Positions 5,529 through 13,358 of a DNA stretch of 21,630 nucleotides are shown one piece after another. The stretch is taken from contig CAZWUO010000044.1 of assembly GCA_964636675.1 (NCBI GenBank), positions 1 through 21,630 of the forward strand, written 5' to 3'. This DNA comes from JALUUH01 sp964636675 (GTDB lineage Bacteria; Pseudomonadota; Gammaproteobacteria; S012-40). The notes under the pieces were generated by a model. That model did not search any database. It worked only from the letters and a program-made list of their open reading frames with translations, and had not been told where the DNA came from. The position numbers and the translations under genes were made by a program. The first letter of the stretch is position 1. Each line of letters opens with the position of its first letter.

Positions 5529-6878
5529 ATGTCGGAAATGACACCAAGAGAAATCGTTCAGGAATTAGATAAACATATTATTGGGCAACAAGAAGCCAAG
5601 CGTGCGGTTGCAATTGCGTTGCGCAATCGTTGGCGCCGTGGGCAAATTGACGAGCCATTGCGCAGTGAGATAACGCCAAAAAACATTTTAATGATTGGCC
5701 CTACGGGCGTAGGCAAGACTGAAATCGCGAGACGCCTTGCGCGTTTAGCCAATGCGCCGTTTGTAAAAGTTGAAGCCACCAAATTTACCGAAGTGGGTTA
5801 TGTCGGTCGAGATGTTGAATCGATAATCCGCGATCTCATGGAAGTTTCTCTGAAACTGACTCGTGAACAAGAAACCAATCGGGTGAGATATCGCGCAGAA
5901 GAAGCCGCCGAAGAGCGTATATTAGATGCTTTACTGCGACCTGCGCGCGGGGGCACGGAAAGCGGGGCCTCTGGCCTGAATGAAGATCGCAGCGATGATG
6001 AATCTGGAACCCGCCAGCGGTTTCGCAAAATGTTACGTGAAGGCAAGCTCGACGACAAACAAATCGAACTCGACTTGCAAGAACCTAATGTCGGGGTGGA
6101 AATAATGAGTCCGCCTGGCATGGAAGATATGACGAGTCAGTTACAAGGTATTTTTCAAAATATCGCGACCACGCGGACTCGGAAACGCAAAGTGTTGATC
6201 AAAGATGCGCAAAAACTACTGGCCGATGAAGAAGCTGGAAAACTAGTGAATGAGGACAAGATCAAAGCCACCGCTTTGCATGCGGTAGAGCAAAATGGCA
6301 TTGTTTTTCTGGACGAAATGGATAAAATCTGCAAGCGTGCCGAGCAAGCGGGTGGCGATGTTTCACGCGAAGGCGTGCAACGTGATTTGCTGCCCTTGGT
6401 TGAAGGTTCTACGGTGACTACGAAATACGGCATGATTAAAACGGATCATATTTTGTTTATCGCCTCGGGTGCGTTTCATTTATCGAAACCCTCGGACTTG
6501 ATTCCTGAGTTGCAAGGCCGCTTGCCGATTCGTGTTGAATTGAATGCGCTAGGGGTAGAAGATTTTGTGAAAATATTGGTTGAGCCAGATGCTTCGCTGA
6601 CCGAGCAATACAAAGCATTAATGAACGCCGAAGATGTGCAAATAGATTTTACCAACGAGGGCATTGCGCGAATCGCAGAAATTGCATGGCAAGTCAACGA
6701 ACGTACTGAAAACATAGGTGCTAGACGTTTGCACACCGTGCTCGAAAGACTCTTGGAAACGATTTCTTTTGAAGCATCGGATAAAGCCGGTCAAACCTTG
6801 GTCGTGGATAAAGCCTATGTTGAAGAGAATTTAGCGAGCCTCGCCGAAAACGAAGACTTAAGTCGATATATATTATAA
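5529..6878 (+). CDS. hslU: HslU, ATPase subunit of the HslUV protease
   Basis: AAA+ unfoldase (ClpY) that feeds substrates into HslV; 449 residues, as expected (443 in E. coli). Walker A GPTGVGKT at 57-64, pore loop GYVGRD at 90-95, the I-domain insertion at about 110-240 with its charged, low-complexity part near 140-165, Walker B IVFLDEMDK at 258-266, sensor-2 GARR at 397-400, and the C-terminal LSRYIL that docks between HslV subunits. The ribosome site AGGA is eight bases upstream of the ATG. The stop codon falls within the first unit of a hexanucleotide tandem repeat. Confidence 0.97.
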   Translation: MSEMTPREIVQELDKHIIGQQEAKRAVAIALRNRWRRGQIDEPLRSEITPKNILMIGPTGVGKTEIARRLARLANAPFVKVEATKFTEVGYVGRDVESIIRDLMEVSLKLTREQETNRVRYRAEEAAEERILDALLRPARGGTESGASGLNEDRSDDESGTRQRFRKMLREGKLDDKQIELDLQEPNVGVEIMSPPGMEDMTSQLQGIFQNIATTRTRKRKVLIKDAQKLLADEEAGKLVNEDKIKATALHAVEQNGIVFLDEMDKICKRAEQAGGDVSREGVQRDLLPLVEGSTVTTKYGMIKTDHILFIASGAFHLSKPSDLIPELQGRLPIRVELNALGVEDFVKILVEPDASLTEQYKALMNAEDVQIDFTNEGIARIAEIAWQVNERTENIGARRLHTVLERLLETISFEASDKAGQTLVVDKAYVEENLASLAENEDLSRYIL

Positions 6879-6910
6879 CGATAACGATAACGATAACGAT
6901 AACGATAACG
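6875..6910 (+). repeat. Hexanucleotide tandem repeat (ATAACG x6)
   Basis: Six perfect ATAACG units in a row, beginning in the last codon of hslU and ending 10 bases before the ATG of the DUF971 gene. Reading it as TAA-CGA puts repeated stop codons in the hslU frame. It occupies the place where a ribosome site for the next gene should be. Copy-number slippage would change the spacing between the two genes by six bases per unit. Confidence 0.95.
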
Positions 6911-6920
6911 GTATCCCACT

Positions 6921-7322
6921 ATGCATAAACCAAATGAATCGCCACCGATTCCGACCGAAATTAAACTCCACCAGAAATCCAAAATGTTGGAAGTTGCTTT
7001 TAGCGATGGTGCTCAATTTAAATTCTCTTGTGAATTTTTGCGGGTATATTCACCTTCCGCAGAAGTGCAGGGGCATGGGCCAGGGCAGGAGGTTCTGCAG
7101 CTCGGTAAGGAAGAGGTCAATATTGATAAGCTGGAGCCTGTCGGTAATTATGCGGTGAAGCCGATATTTAGTGATGGCCATGCGACAGGATTATTTTCTT
7201 GGGTATTATTATATCGCATGGGCTTAGAACAAGAAGAAATGTGGAATGATTACCTCAAAAAATTACAAGAGGTAGGTTATCAGAGAAAAACCAAAACACC
7301 GCAAGAACCTCTGATTAATTAA
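6921..7322 (+). CDS. DUF971 family protein (gamma-butyrobetaine hydroxylase-like N-terminal domain)
   Basis: A 133-residue cytoplasmic protein with a DUF971 domain at about 14-105: IKLHQKSKMLEVAFSDGAQF, SCEFLRVYSPSAEVQGHGPG, then GNYAVKPIFSDGHATGLFSW. The C-terminal LYRMGLEQEEMWNDYLKKL helix is also typical. The biochemical role of stand-alone DUF971 proteins is not settled; the domain is shared with Fe-S assembly and hydroxylase proteins. It commonly sits between hslU and ubiE in gammaproteobacteria, as here. No Shine-Dalgarno is visible before the ATG because the upstream bases are the ATAACG repeat and CGGTATCCCACT, so expression may be low or depend on coupling from hslU. Confidence 0.88.
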   Translation: MHKPNESPPIPTEIKLHQKSKMLEVAFSDGAQFKFSCEFLRVYSPSAEVQGHGPGQEVLQLGKEEVNIDKLEPVGNYAVKPIFSDGHATGLFSWVLLYRMGLEQEEMWNDYLKKLQEVGYQRKTKTPQEPLIN

Positions 7323-7379
7323 ACGGCTAGATAAATTTTGTTGAGTTAAGGTGTTTCGCTAGCGAAAAAAAGAGTAAAT

Positions 7380-8141
7380 ATGACAAATTCTGATAACAAA
7401 GAAAATCAAACCCATTTTGGCTATGCGCAAGTTGCAACCGATGCGAAGGCGGGTAAAGTCGCAAATGTTTTTCATTCCGTTGCTGAAAGTTATGATGTAA
7501 TGAATGATTTGATGTCTTTGGGCATTCATCGAATTTGGAAGCGCATCGTGGTGGAATTTGTACGCCCAAGAGAAGGCCACAAAATTCTTGATCTTGCGGG
7601 TGGCACCGGTGATTTAAGTTTGCAAATTGCACCGCGCGTAGGCGATCGAGGACAGGTTATTTTGTCCGACATTAATGCTTCGATGCTTACGTTAGGCCGG
7701 GATCGCATGATCGACCATGGTTTGTTAAATAATATAGACTGTGTGCAAGTAAATGCTGAATCATTGCCTTTTCCAAATAATTATTTTGATTGCATTACCA
7801 TCGCGTTTGGTTTGAGAAACGTGACGGATAAAGCCAAGGCATTGGCTGCGATGTATAGTGTATTGAAACCGGGTGGAAAGTTATTAGTGCTGGAATTTTC
7901 TAAGCCGGTATTGCCTGGATTGAAGCCCGTGTATGATTTTTATTCATTTAAATTATTGCCCAAAATTGGCAAACTCGTTGCGAATGACGAAGACAGTTAT
8001 CGTTATCTTGCGGAATCAATTCGCATGCATCCTGGGCAACAGGAATTTAAAAAAATGATGGAGGTCGCGGGTTATTCGCGTTGCGATTTTATGAATATGT
8101 CAGGAGGCATTGTTGCTTTGCATCGCGGATACAAATTTTGA
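7380..8141 (+). CDS. ubiE: UbiE, ubiquinone/menaquinone C-methyltransferase
   Basis: SAM-dependent C-methyltransferase of ubiquinone (and menaquinone) synthesis; 253 residues, normal length. Family signature YDVMNDLMSLGIHRIWKR at 38-55, SAM-binding motif DLAGGTGD at 71-78, acidic ribose ligand region ILSDINASML at 94-103, and the second signature VLKPGGKLLVLEFSKP. The C-terminus MSGGIVALHRGYKF is typical. A weak AAGAG lies just upstream of the ATG. It starts a tight run with the RDD gene, ubiJ, ubiB and a cardiolipin synthase gene. Confidence 0.97.
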   Translation: MTNSDNKENQTHFGYAQVATDAKAGKVANVFHSVAESYDVMNDLMSLGIHRIWKRIVVEFVRPREGHKILDLAGGTGDLSLQIAPRVGDRGQVILSDINASMLTLGRDRMIDHGLLNNIDCVQVNAESLPFPNNYFDCITIAFGLRNVTDKAKALAAMYSVLKPGGKLLVLEFSKPVLPGLKPVYDFYSFKLLPKIGKLVANDEDSYRYLAESIRMHPGQQEFKKMMEVAGYSRCDFMNMSGGIVALHRGYKF

Positions 8142-8650
8142 CCGATTTGACACATTATGCAGGTTTTTGGCGGCGGTTTGCTGCATTCTTTATTGATAGC
8201 TTAATATTTCTTATTATCTTTGCCGTAATTAGAGCGATATTGGGTATTACAACAGCGGTATCACTGTCCAACGTTGAGGCAGATTTTTCCATGCTCGCGC
8301 AGCTTTCCTGGCATACCTTCTCGATATGGGAAACTTTAATTAGTCTGGTACTTACCATTTTAATGTGGCAGAAGTTTCTCGGAACACCGGGAAAATTGTT
8401 TTTTGATTGTATCGTCGTCGATGAAAAAACACGTAAGCCAATGAAAATTAGTCAGGCCTTGGTGCGTTATTTAGCTTATTATATTTCTATTATTCCATTG
8501 GGTTTAGGTTTTTTTTGGATAGCCTTTGATAAAAAAAAACAAGGCTGGCATGACAAGATTGCAAAGACGGTCGTGATTATCCAAGATAAACCACAAGTCG
8601 ACCCAGAGTCCGAAAAATCGCTAGCACAATTAATGAAGGAAGTGCGTTGA
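8138..8650 (+). CDS. RDD family membrane protein
   Basis: Small integral membrane protein (170 residues from the TTG at 8138). The RDD signature is near the start: AGFWRRFAAFFIDSLIFLII, Arg-Arg then Asp in the first membrane helix. Two more hydrophobic segments follow (TLISLVLTILMW and YYISIIPLGLGFFWIAF), with the conserved GTPGKLFFDCIVVD and KQGWHDKIAKTVVI. RDD proteins are poorly understood; some are linked to ion transport. The frame is open back to 8081, but the TTG at 8138 overlaps the ubiE stop (TTGA) and gives the usual family N-terminus. It overlaps ubiJ by four bases. Its position between ubiE and ubiJ is unusual and may tie it to quinone membrane biology, though this is only positional. 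Confidence 0.82.
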   Translation: MTDLTHYAGFWRRFAAFFIDSLIFLIIFAVIRAILGITTAVSLSNVEADFSMLAQLSWHTFSIWETLISLVLTILMWQKFLGTPGKLFFDCIVVDEKTRKPMKISQALVRYLAYYISIIPLGLGFFWIAFDKKKQGWHDKIAKTVVIIQDKPQVDPESEKSLAQLMKEVR

Positions 8651-9249
8651 AATTACCCCATCCCGTCATTGCTACATTAGAAATTGCGTTTAATCGGGCG
8701 CTAAGCCTTGATGATAATGCACGGAATCAATTCCTCACTTTATCCGGTAAAGTCATTGCTATTCATTTGACCGGTCTTGATTTACAAGTCTATCTTGCAC
8801 CCACTTTAGATGGGGTGCAGTTGCTCGCTGAGTATGCAGGCGAGCCGGATACCCGCATTCAAGGAACCCCGCTGGCCTTATTTTCAACGGCTCTTAACCA
8901 AAGCAAAGCCGGGGTTCTGCGTGGTGATGTGGTCATATCAGGAGATTTGGAGTTAGGACAGAAATTTCAACGTATCTTGGAAAATATGGATATTGATCTC
9001 GAAGAGCCGCTGTCTCAAGTCGTTGGTGATGTGGTAGCCCATCAATTGGGTACGCTTGCAAGAGATGGGGCGAGCTGGTTTGAGAATACCTTGAATACAT
9101 TCGCGATGGATTCGGTCGAGTATTTTTCAGAAGAAAGCAGAGATACGCCAACTAATTATGAATTGGAAGAATTCAATCGACAAGTCGATGTGTTACGCAG
9201 CGACAGCGATAGGCTTGAACAGCGTATCGACCACTTGTTGCAGCGCTAG
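8647..9249 (+). CDS. ubiJ: UbiJ, ubiquinone biosynthesis accessory factor (SCP2 domain)
   Basis: Lipid-binding accessory protein that, with UbiK, organises the soluble Ubi complex. It has 200 residues, as expected. The SCP2-like sterol-carrier fold covers about 1-110 (LSGKVIAIHLTGLDLQVYLA, IQGTPLALF, VISGDLELGQKFQRIL). A helical region follows, and the C-terminus is a short coiled coil (NRQVDVLRSDSDRLEQRIDH) that in homologues binds UbiK. The start is the TTG at 8647, inside the stop of the RDD gene (TTGA), with AAGGAAG five bases upstream. It lies 14 bases before ubiB, the classic ubiE-ubiJ-ubiB neighbourhood. Confidence 0.92.
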   Translation: MKLPHPVIATLEIAFNRALSLDDNARNQFLTLSGKVIAIHLTGLDLQVYLAPTLDGVQLLAEYAGEPDTRIQGTPLALFSTALNQSKAGVLRGDVVISGDLELGQKFQRILENMDIDLEEPLSQVVGDVVAHQLGTLARDGASWFENTLNTFAMDSVEYFSEESRDTPTNYELEEFNRQVDVLRSDSDRLEQRIDHLLQR

Positions 9250-9263
9250 GAAGGGTTAAACGA

Positions 9264-10943
9264 TTGATCAAGTTTTCTCAAATATCGCGCCTGATTTTTA
9301 TTAACCGAGTCCTTGTGCGTCATGGTTTGGATGATATCGTTTTTGCGACGCATCTTTTTCGATCTTTGCGCTTTGCGCAGCGATTTTTTCCATGGAACTG
9401 GTTTCGCAAAGCAAGTACTCCTATTGGCGCACGTATTCGTTGTGCGCTAGAAGATTTGGGACCTATATTTGTTAAATTCGGCCAAATGCTTTCCACGCGG
9501 CCTGATTTATTACCTTCGGAGATCGCGCGCGAGCTCGCGTTATTACAAGATCAAGTGCCGCCTTTTCCCGGACGACTCGCAAAACAAATCATCGAACAAG
9601 CTTATGGTCACCCGCTGGAAGACGTGTTTGATGAGTTTGATGAAACCCCGCTTGCGTCAGCATCTATTGCCCAAGTGCATACCGCTAAATTAAAAAATGG
9701 AAAAAGCGTCATCGTTAAAGTGGTGCGCCCCGATATTATTCGCACGATTCAGCGGGATATTGGCTTGTTACGGATTATCGCGGAACTCGCTGAGCGTTAT
9801 TGGAAAGAGGGCAAGCGCTTACGGCCTATTGAAGTTGTCGCCGAGTATGAAAAAACCATTATTGATGAATTAGACCTTATGCGCGAGGCAGCGAATGCAT
9901 CGCAAATTCGACGAAATTTTTTGAACTCTAAAGTGTTATACATTCCCGAAATTTATTGGCCGCATACACGCAAAAATGTGATGGTGATGGAGAGAATTAC
10001 CGGGATACGTGTGAGCAATATTGGGGAATTAAAAGAGGCCGGCGTTGATTTAGTGGATTTGTCCGAGCGTGGTGTAGAGATATTTTTTACCCAGGTTTTT
10101 CGCGATAATTTTTTTCATGCTGACATGCATCCGGGGAATATTTTTGTTTCTTCTGCTGGGCAATATATTGCGGTTGATTTTGGAATTATTGGAACTTTAA
10201 CCGCGGAAGATCAACATTATTTGGCCGAAAATTTTCTGGCTTTTTTTAAGCGTGACTATCGGCGGGTCGCAGAATTGCATGTGGAATCTGAATGGGTGCC
10301 GCGGGGAACGAGTGTCGAAGATTTTGAGTCAGCGATTCGCACGGTTTGTGAGCCAATTTTCGAGAAGCCACTAAAGGATATTTCGTTTGGGCAAGTATTA
10401 TTGCGTCTCTTTCAGACGGCGCGGCGATTTAATATGGAAGTGCAACCGCAATTAGTTTTATTGCAGAAAACCTTGCTCAATATAGAAGGGCTGGGGCGTG
10501 AATTAAATCCCGAACTGGATTTATGGAAAACCGCTAAACCTTATTTAGAGAAGTGGATGATTGAACGGGTGGGGCCAAAAGCAGTGTTCCAATCCATAAA
10601 ATCAAAATGGCCTCTGTGGATGGAAAAATTTCCAGAAATACCTGAGTTATTATACGATACCTTAACCCATGCTAAGGGTGGTTATGCCTCGTTGCAGGAA
10701 CGTGAAAATCAGGCTGTGTTTGTCAAACAAGAGCTCAACACGGCATTAAGGCATATCTATTTATTGTCTTCTGCGGTGTTACTCGTTCTTTTGGCATTAT
10801 TTGCTTATTTGTTTTCGTTTGGTATTAGTGCTGGTGCTGGCGTTAGTGCTGGCGTATCAGCTATCCCCGTGCTGAGTTGGGTATTCGGTATCTTGGGTGG
10901 TATTTTATTTTATATTGGTTGGAAACAAGTTCTGAAAAAATGA
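9264..10943 (+). CDS. ubiB: UbiB, atypical ABC1-family kinase/ATPase for ubiquinone synthesis
   Basis: Membrane-associated ABC1/COQ8-family protein required for ubiquinone synthesis; 559 residues (E. coli 546). Features: KFGQ at 71-74 in VKFGQMLSTRPDLLP, the Ala-rich loop ASASIAQVH at 131-139, Lys152 in VIVKVVRP, catalytic-loop HADMHPGN at 285-292, and the metal-binding DFG at 305-307. The C-terminal 65 residues hold two membrane segments (LLSSAVLLVLLALFAYLFSF and a Gly-Ala rich stretch to FGILGGILFYIGW). The start is TTG at 9264 with AGGAAGGG nine bases upstream. Its stop overlaps the start of the cardiolipin synthase gene (ATGA). A second ABC1 kinase is encoded further along this window. 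Confidence 0.96.
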   Translation: MIKFSQISRLIFINRVLVRHGLDDIVFATHLFRSLRFAQRFFPWNWFRKASTPIGARIRCALEDLGPIFVKFGQMLSTRPDLLPSEIARELALLQDQVPPFPGRLAKQIIEQAYGHPLEDVFDEFDETPLASASIAQVHTAKLKNGKSVIVKVVRPDIIRTIQRDIGLLRIIAELAERYWKEGKRLRPIEVVAEYEKTIIDELDLMREAANASQIRRNFLNSKVLYIPEIYWPHTRKNVMVMERITGIRVSNIGELKEAGVDLVDLSERGVEIFFTQVFRDNFFHADMHPGNIFVSSAGQYIAVDFGIIGTLTAEDQHYLAENFLAFFKRDYRRVAELHVESEWVPRGTSVEDFESAIRTVCEPIFEKPLKDISFGQVLLRLFQTARRFNMEVQPQLVLLQKTLLNIEGLGRELNPELDLWKTAKPYLEKWMIERVGPKAVFQSIKSKWPLWMEKFPEIPELLYDTLTHAKGGYASLQERENQAVFVKQELNTALRHIYLLSSAVLLVLLALFAYLFSFGISAGAGVSAGVSAIPVLSWVFGILGGILFYIGWKQVLKK

Positions 10944-12157
10944 GCTTGCAGAAAAAATATGATCATCATTTTCATTACCCTTGGCGGCCTGGAAATGATG
11001 TGAAGCTGCTTGTCGATTCTCCTCAAATCTTTCCCGCCATGCTCTCGGCTATCGATGCTGCCACTGAGTTTATTCTCTTCGAAATGTATTTAATCGAATC
11101 TGGTCGCATAGCCGATCAATTTATTAATGTGTTTTTGCTTGCAGCGCAGCGAGGAGTGCGAATTTATTTGTTGCTCGATGGTTTTGGCTCTGCGGGTTTA
11201 TCTCTCAAAGATAAAAAGCGTCTCAACCAGAAAAACATACAGCTTGAATATTATAACCCGGTAAAGATAGCTGAATTGCGTAGGGGCTTGTTGCGTAATC
11301 ACCGGAAACTACTATTAATCGATAGGTGCATAATGTTTGTGGGTGGGGTTGGCATTGTTGATGAGTTTGATCATGTGAGCCATCCAGAATTGTATTGGCG
11401 TGAAACGGTATTGCAAGTGGTAGGGCCATGCATAGAGGATTGGATAGACTTATTTAGGGCTAGTTGGTTATTGTGTAGCGAGACACATTTAATACTAACA
11501 CCTCCCGTGCAAACATCTCCTGCGCAAACAACAGTCATCGAGAAAAATGAAGACACATTACCTGCGTTTAAAAAGGTTCTTGGCAGGCTTACGCTTGCCA
11601 AAGGTCCGGGTGAGCAGGAAATCAAAAAGTCTTTTATTAATCGCATTCGCCGAGCAAAAAAAACGGTTTGGATTGCTACTGCTTATTTTATGCCTTCAAT
11701 GAAAATTAGGCGAGCATTAGCCCGGGCAGCACGACGTGGAATAGATGTTCATCTTATTTTGCCGGGTCGGTATACTGATCATCCCGCGGTGCGCCATGCG
11801 AGTCGGCGTTTTTATTTGAGCTTGTTAAATGCGGGTGTCTGTATCTATGAATATCAACCGCGATTTATGCATCAAAAAGTGCTGCTCTGCGATGCTTGGG
11901 TATCGATAGGCTCAAGCAACTTAGATCGATGGAATTTTCGCTTGAATCTGGAAGCGAATCAGGAGCTAGAAGATAAGAAATTTGCGCAGCAGGTGCATGC
12001 TATGTTGCAGCAAGATAAGACTGAATCTCAGCATATCCAGCTATCAGATTGGAAGCGGCGGCCATTTCGCTTGCGCTTATTACAGTGGTTTTGGGGCGCT
12101 GTGGATATTTGGTTGGACAGTTATATTCGTAAACAACTACTCAAGAAGAAAAAATAG
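10940..12157 (+). CDS. clsB: Cardiolipin synthase B-like phospholipase D family protein
   Basis: PLD-superfamily enzyme with two HKD motifs, most like ClsB-type cardiolipin synthases: 405 residues from the ATG at 10940. HKD1 is HRKLLLID (H121, K123, D128) followed by FVGGVGIVDEF. HKD2 is HQKVLLCD (H311, K313, D318) followed by GSSNLDRWNFRLNLEAN. There are no long N-terminal membrane helices, unlike ClsA, which supports ClsB. The frame is open back to 10877, but ATG 10940 overlaps the ubiB stop by four bases (ATGA), so translation is probably coupled. The gene name rests on architecture; a transphosphatidylase with another acceptor is possible. Confidence 0.85.
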   Translation: MSLQKKYDHHFHYPWRPGNDVKLLVDSPQIFPAMLSAIDAATEFILFEMYLIESGRIADQFINVFLLAAQRGVRIYLLLDGFGSAGLSLKDKKRLNQKNIQLEYYNPVKIAELRRGLLRNHRKLLLIDRCIMFVGGVGIVDEFDHVSHPELYWRETVLQVVGPCIEDWIDLFRASWLLCSETHLILTPPVQTSPAQTTVIEKNEDTLPAFKKVLGRLTLAKGPGEQEIKKSFINRIRRAKKTVWIATAYFMPSMKIRRALARAARRGIDVHLILPGRYTDHPAVRHASRRFYLSLLNAGVCIYEYQPRFMHQKVLLCDAWVSIGSSNLDRWNFRLNLEANQELEDKKFAQQVHAMLQQDKTESQHIQLSDWKRRPFRLRLLQWFWGAVDIWLDSYIRKQLLKKKK

Positions 12158-12247
12158 TTTTAGAATAAGTCGGCAGATTTAGGGAGGCTGCTCAATCAAT
12201 CCTGCCGCAAGCGTTAAAAATATTAACTATTAAAGGTTTCCTTCCAC

Positions 12248-13291
12248 ATGTATAGAGTCTTGGTTTTTTTTGTTGGAATTTCAGCTCTGTTTTTTTTGCC
12301 AACGAGCAAAAGTTATGCAGATGAAGCTTGTTTGTGCCAGCCACCTATTCCTGAGTATTCTATTGATGAATTACTCGCATGTTTTCAAGATACTCGGTGT
12401 CAAGGAAAACGCTTGGATTTAAAAATATCGCTACGCGCAAAAGGGCGTAATTTGGCGGATTCAATAAAGAATTATATGCTCTTGGTCAATAATCCTATTT
12501 TAGATCGAATGGAGTATGATGCTTACCTCGAAAAAATTCGAAAGGGCAGGCTGCAATTAATCGCCTTAGAGCAAAGCATTGATTTTACAGGTTACGATAA
12601 ACTTATAGAACCGGTGTACATTGATTACGACAATCCTGAAAAGTCTTACCATCGGCATCATTATACGTTTAACCTGGGTTATGAATACGTGAGTTTAGAT
12701 ACCATTTTCCAGACGGGTGTACCGCGAATCGGGTTTTATCACTATCGACGTTATGGAGAAACCCCCTCGGTTAATGAGGGTCTTGATTATTATGGTTTAC
12801 ATGTTTTTGGTGCTATTCAGTTGACGAGTTCTGGAGAAGTCAATAGCAGTGTAACGAATGAGGTTACCAATACCTTACAGTTATCGGGCGGAATGTTTGT
12901 CCCTATTTTTCATTCAGCGATACGCTTGGATAAATCCTTAAGTGATTTTTTAGGGCCCATATTAAAGGTCAGTATTAAAAAGAATGAAACAGATGATCAA
13001 GTGAAATCCACGGTGTATGGGGGGGTTAGAGATGCGATTAATCCAGAGACTTATTTTGAAATCCTGTTTGGCAGAACCCAGGGTTTGCAATCCAATCGAC
13101 TTGAAATAGGTATCCAAATGCCCATTTATAAATTTGGCCACGGAACTCGAATTTTTTTTGGTGGCATTGCTAATATGGCGTTACCTTGGGATACCACCGC
13201 GAAGGAGAAAGACGTGCTGCGTTTTTATCTTGATTGGAATGCGGATATTGAAAAAATTCTAGGGGGTTTCAAAGCGGCATTTGGGGTTTGA
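12248..13291 (+). CDS. Exported protein of unknown function, probably outer-membrane
   Basis: A 347-residue protein I do not recognise. Signal peptide: MYRVLVFFVGISALFFLPTS with cleavage after SYA. The mature N-terminus has four Cys close together (ACLCQPPIPEYSIDELLACF then TRC), enough for two disulfides, and a helical part to about residue 120. From about 130 it becomes a series of amphipathic beta strands (YTFNLGYEYVSLDTIF, YYGLHVFGAIQLTSS, LQLSGGMFVPIF, GPILKVSIKK, RLEIGIQMPIYKFGHG, RIFFGGIANMALPW, VLRFYLDWNADI), which suggests an outer-membrane barrel. AAAGG lies about a dozen bases before the ATG. It is 90 bp from clsB and convergent with the next gene. Confidence 0.65.
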   Translation: MYRVLVFFVGISALFFLPTSKSYADEACLCQPPIPEYSIDELLACFQDTRCQGKRLDLKISLRAKGRNLADSIKNYMLLVNNPILDRMEYDAYLEKIRKGRLQLIALEQSIDFTGYDKLIEPVYIDYDNPEKSYHRHHYTFNLGYEYVSLDTIFQTGVPRIGFYHYRRYGETPSVNEGLDYYGLHVFGAIQLTSSGEVNSSVTNEVTNTLQLSGGMFVPIFHSAIRLDKSLSDFLGPILKVSIKKNETDDQVKSTVYGGVRDAINPETYFEILFGRTQGLQSNRLEIGIQMPIYKFGHGTRIFFGGIANMALPWDTTAKEKDVLRFYLDWNADIEKILGGFKAAFGV

Positions 13292-13302
13292 TGAAAGAGC
13301 TT

Positions 13303-13322
13303 TCAGCCTAGAATTCACAGTC
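13303..13322 (-). repeat. Short fragment of the dispersed repeat (copy F)
   Basis: GCCTAGAATTCACAGTCTCA read on the other strand resembles the CTGCGAATTCTAGGTTA end of the repeats around the C39 gene. Only the terminal part matches, with changes, so this is a decayed or partial copy. It lies in the gap between two convergent genes. Confidence 0.4.
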
Positions 13323-13358
13323 TCACTTGGCCTTTTCCGCCCATATCGTTGCGCGCTC

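Noticed and set aside
5001..6736. Several antisense open frames opposite hslV and hslU
   Set aside because: They are Ser/Arg-rich shadows of strongly conserved genes, with no ribosome sites and no family resemblance.
6875..6910. CRISPR-like or attachment site interpretation of the ATAACG array
   Set aside because: Units are contiguous with no spacers and only six bases long; it is a simple tandem repeat.
8081..8137. Longer RDD protein starting inside ubiE
   Set aside because: The extra residues are just the ubiE sequence in another frame; the TTG at 8138 gives the family N-terminus and a standard 4-base overlap.
10877..10939. Longer cardiolipin synthase starting inside ubiB
   Set aside because: The extra 21 residues are an out-of-frame reading of the UbiB membrane tail; ATG 10940 overlaps the ubiB stop.
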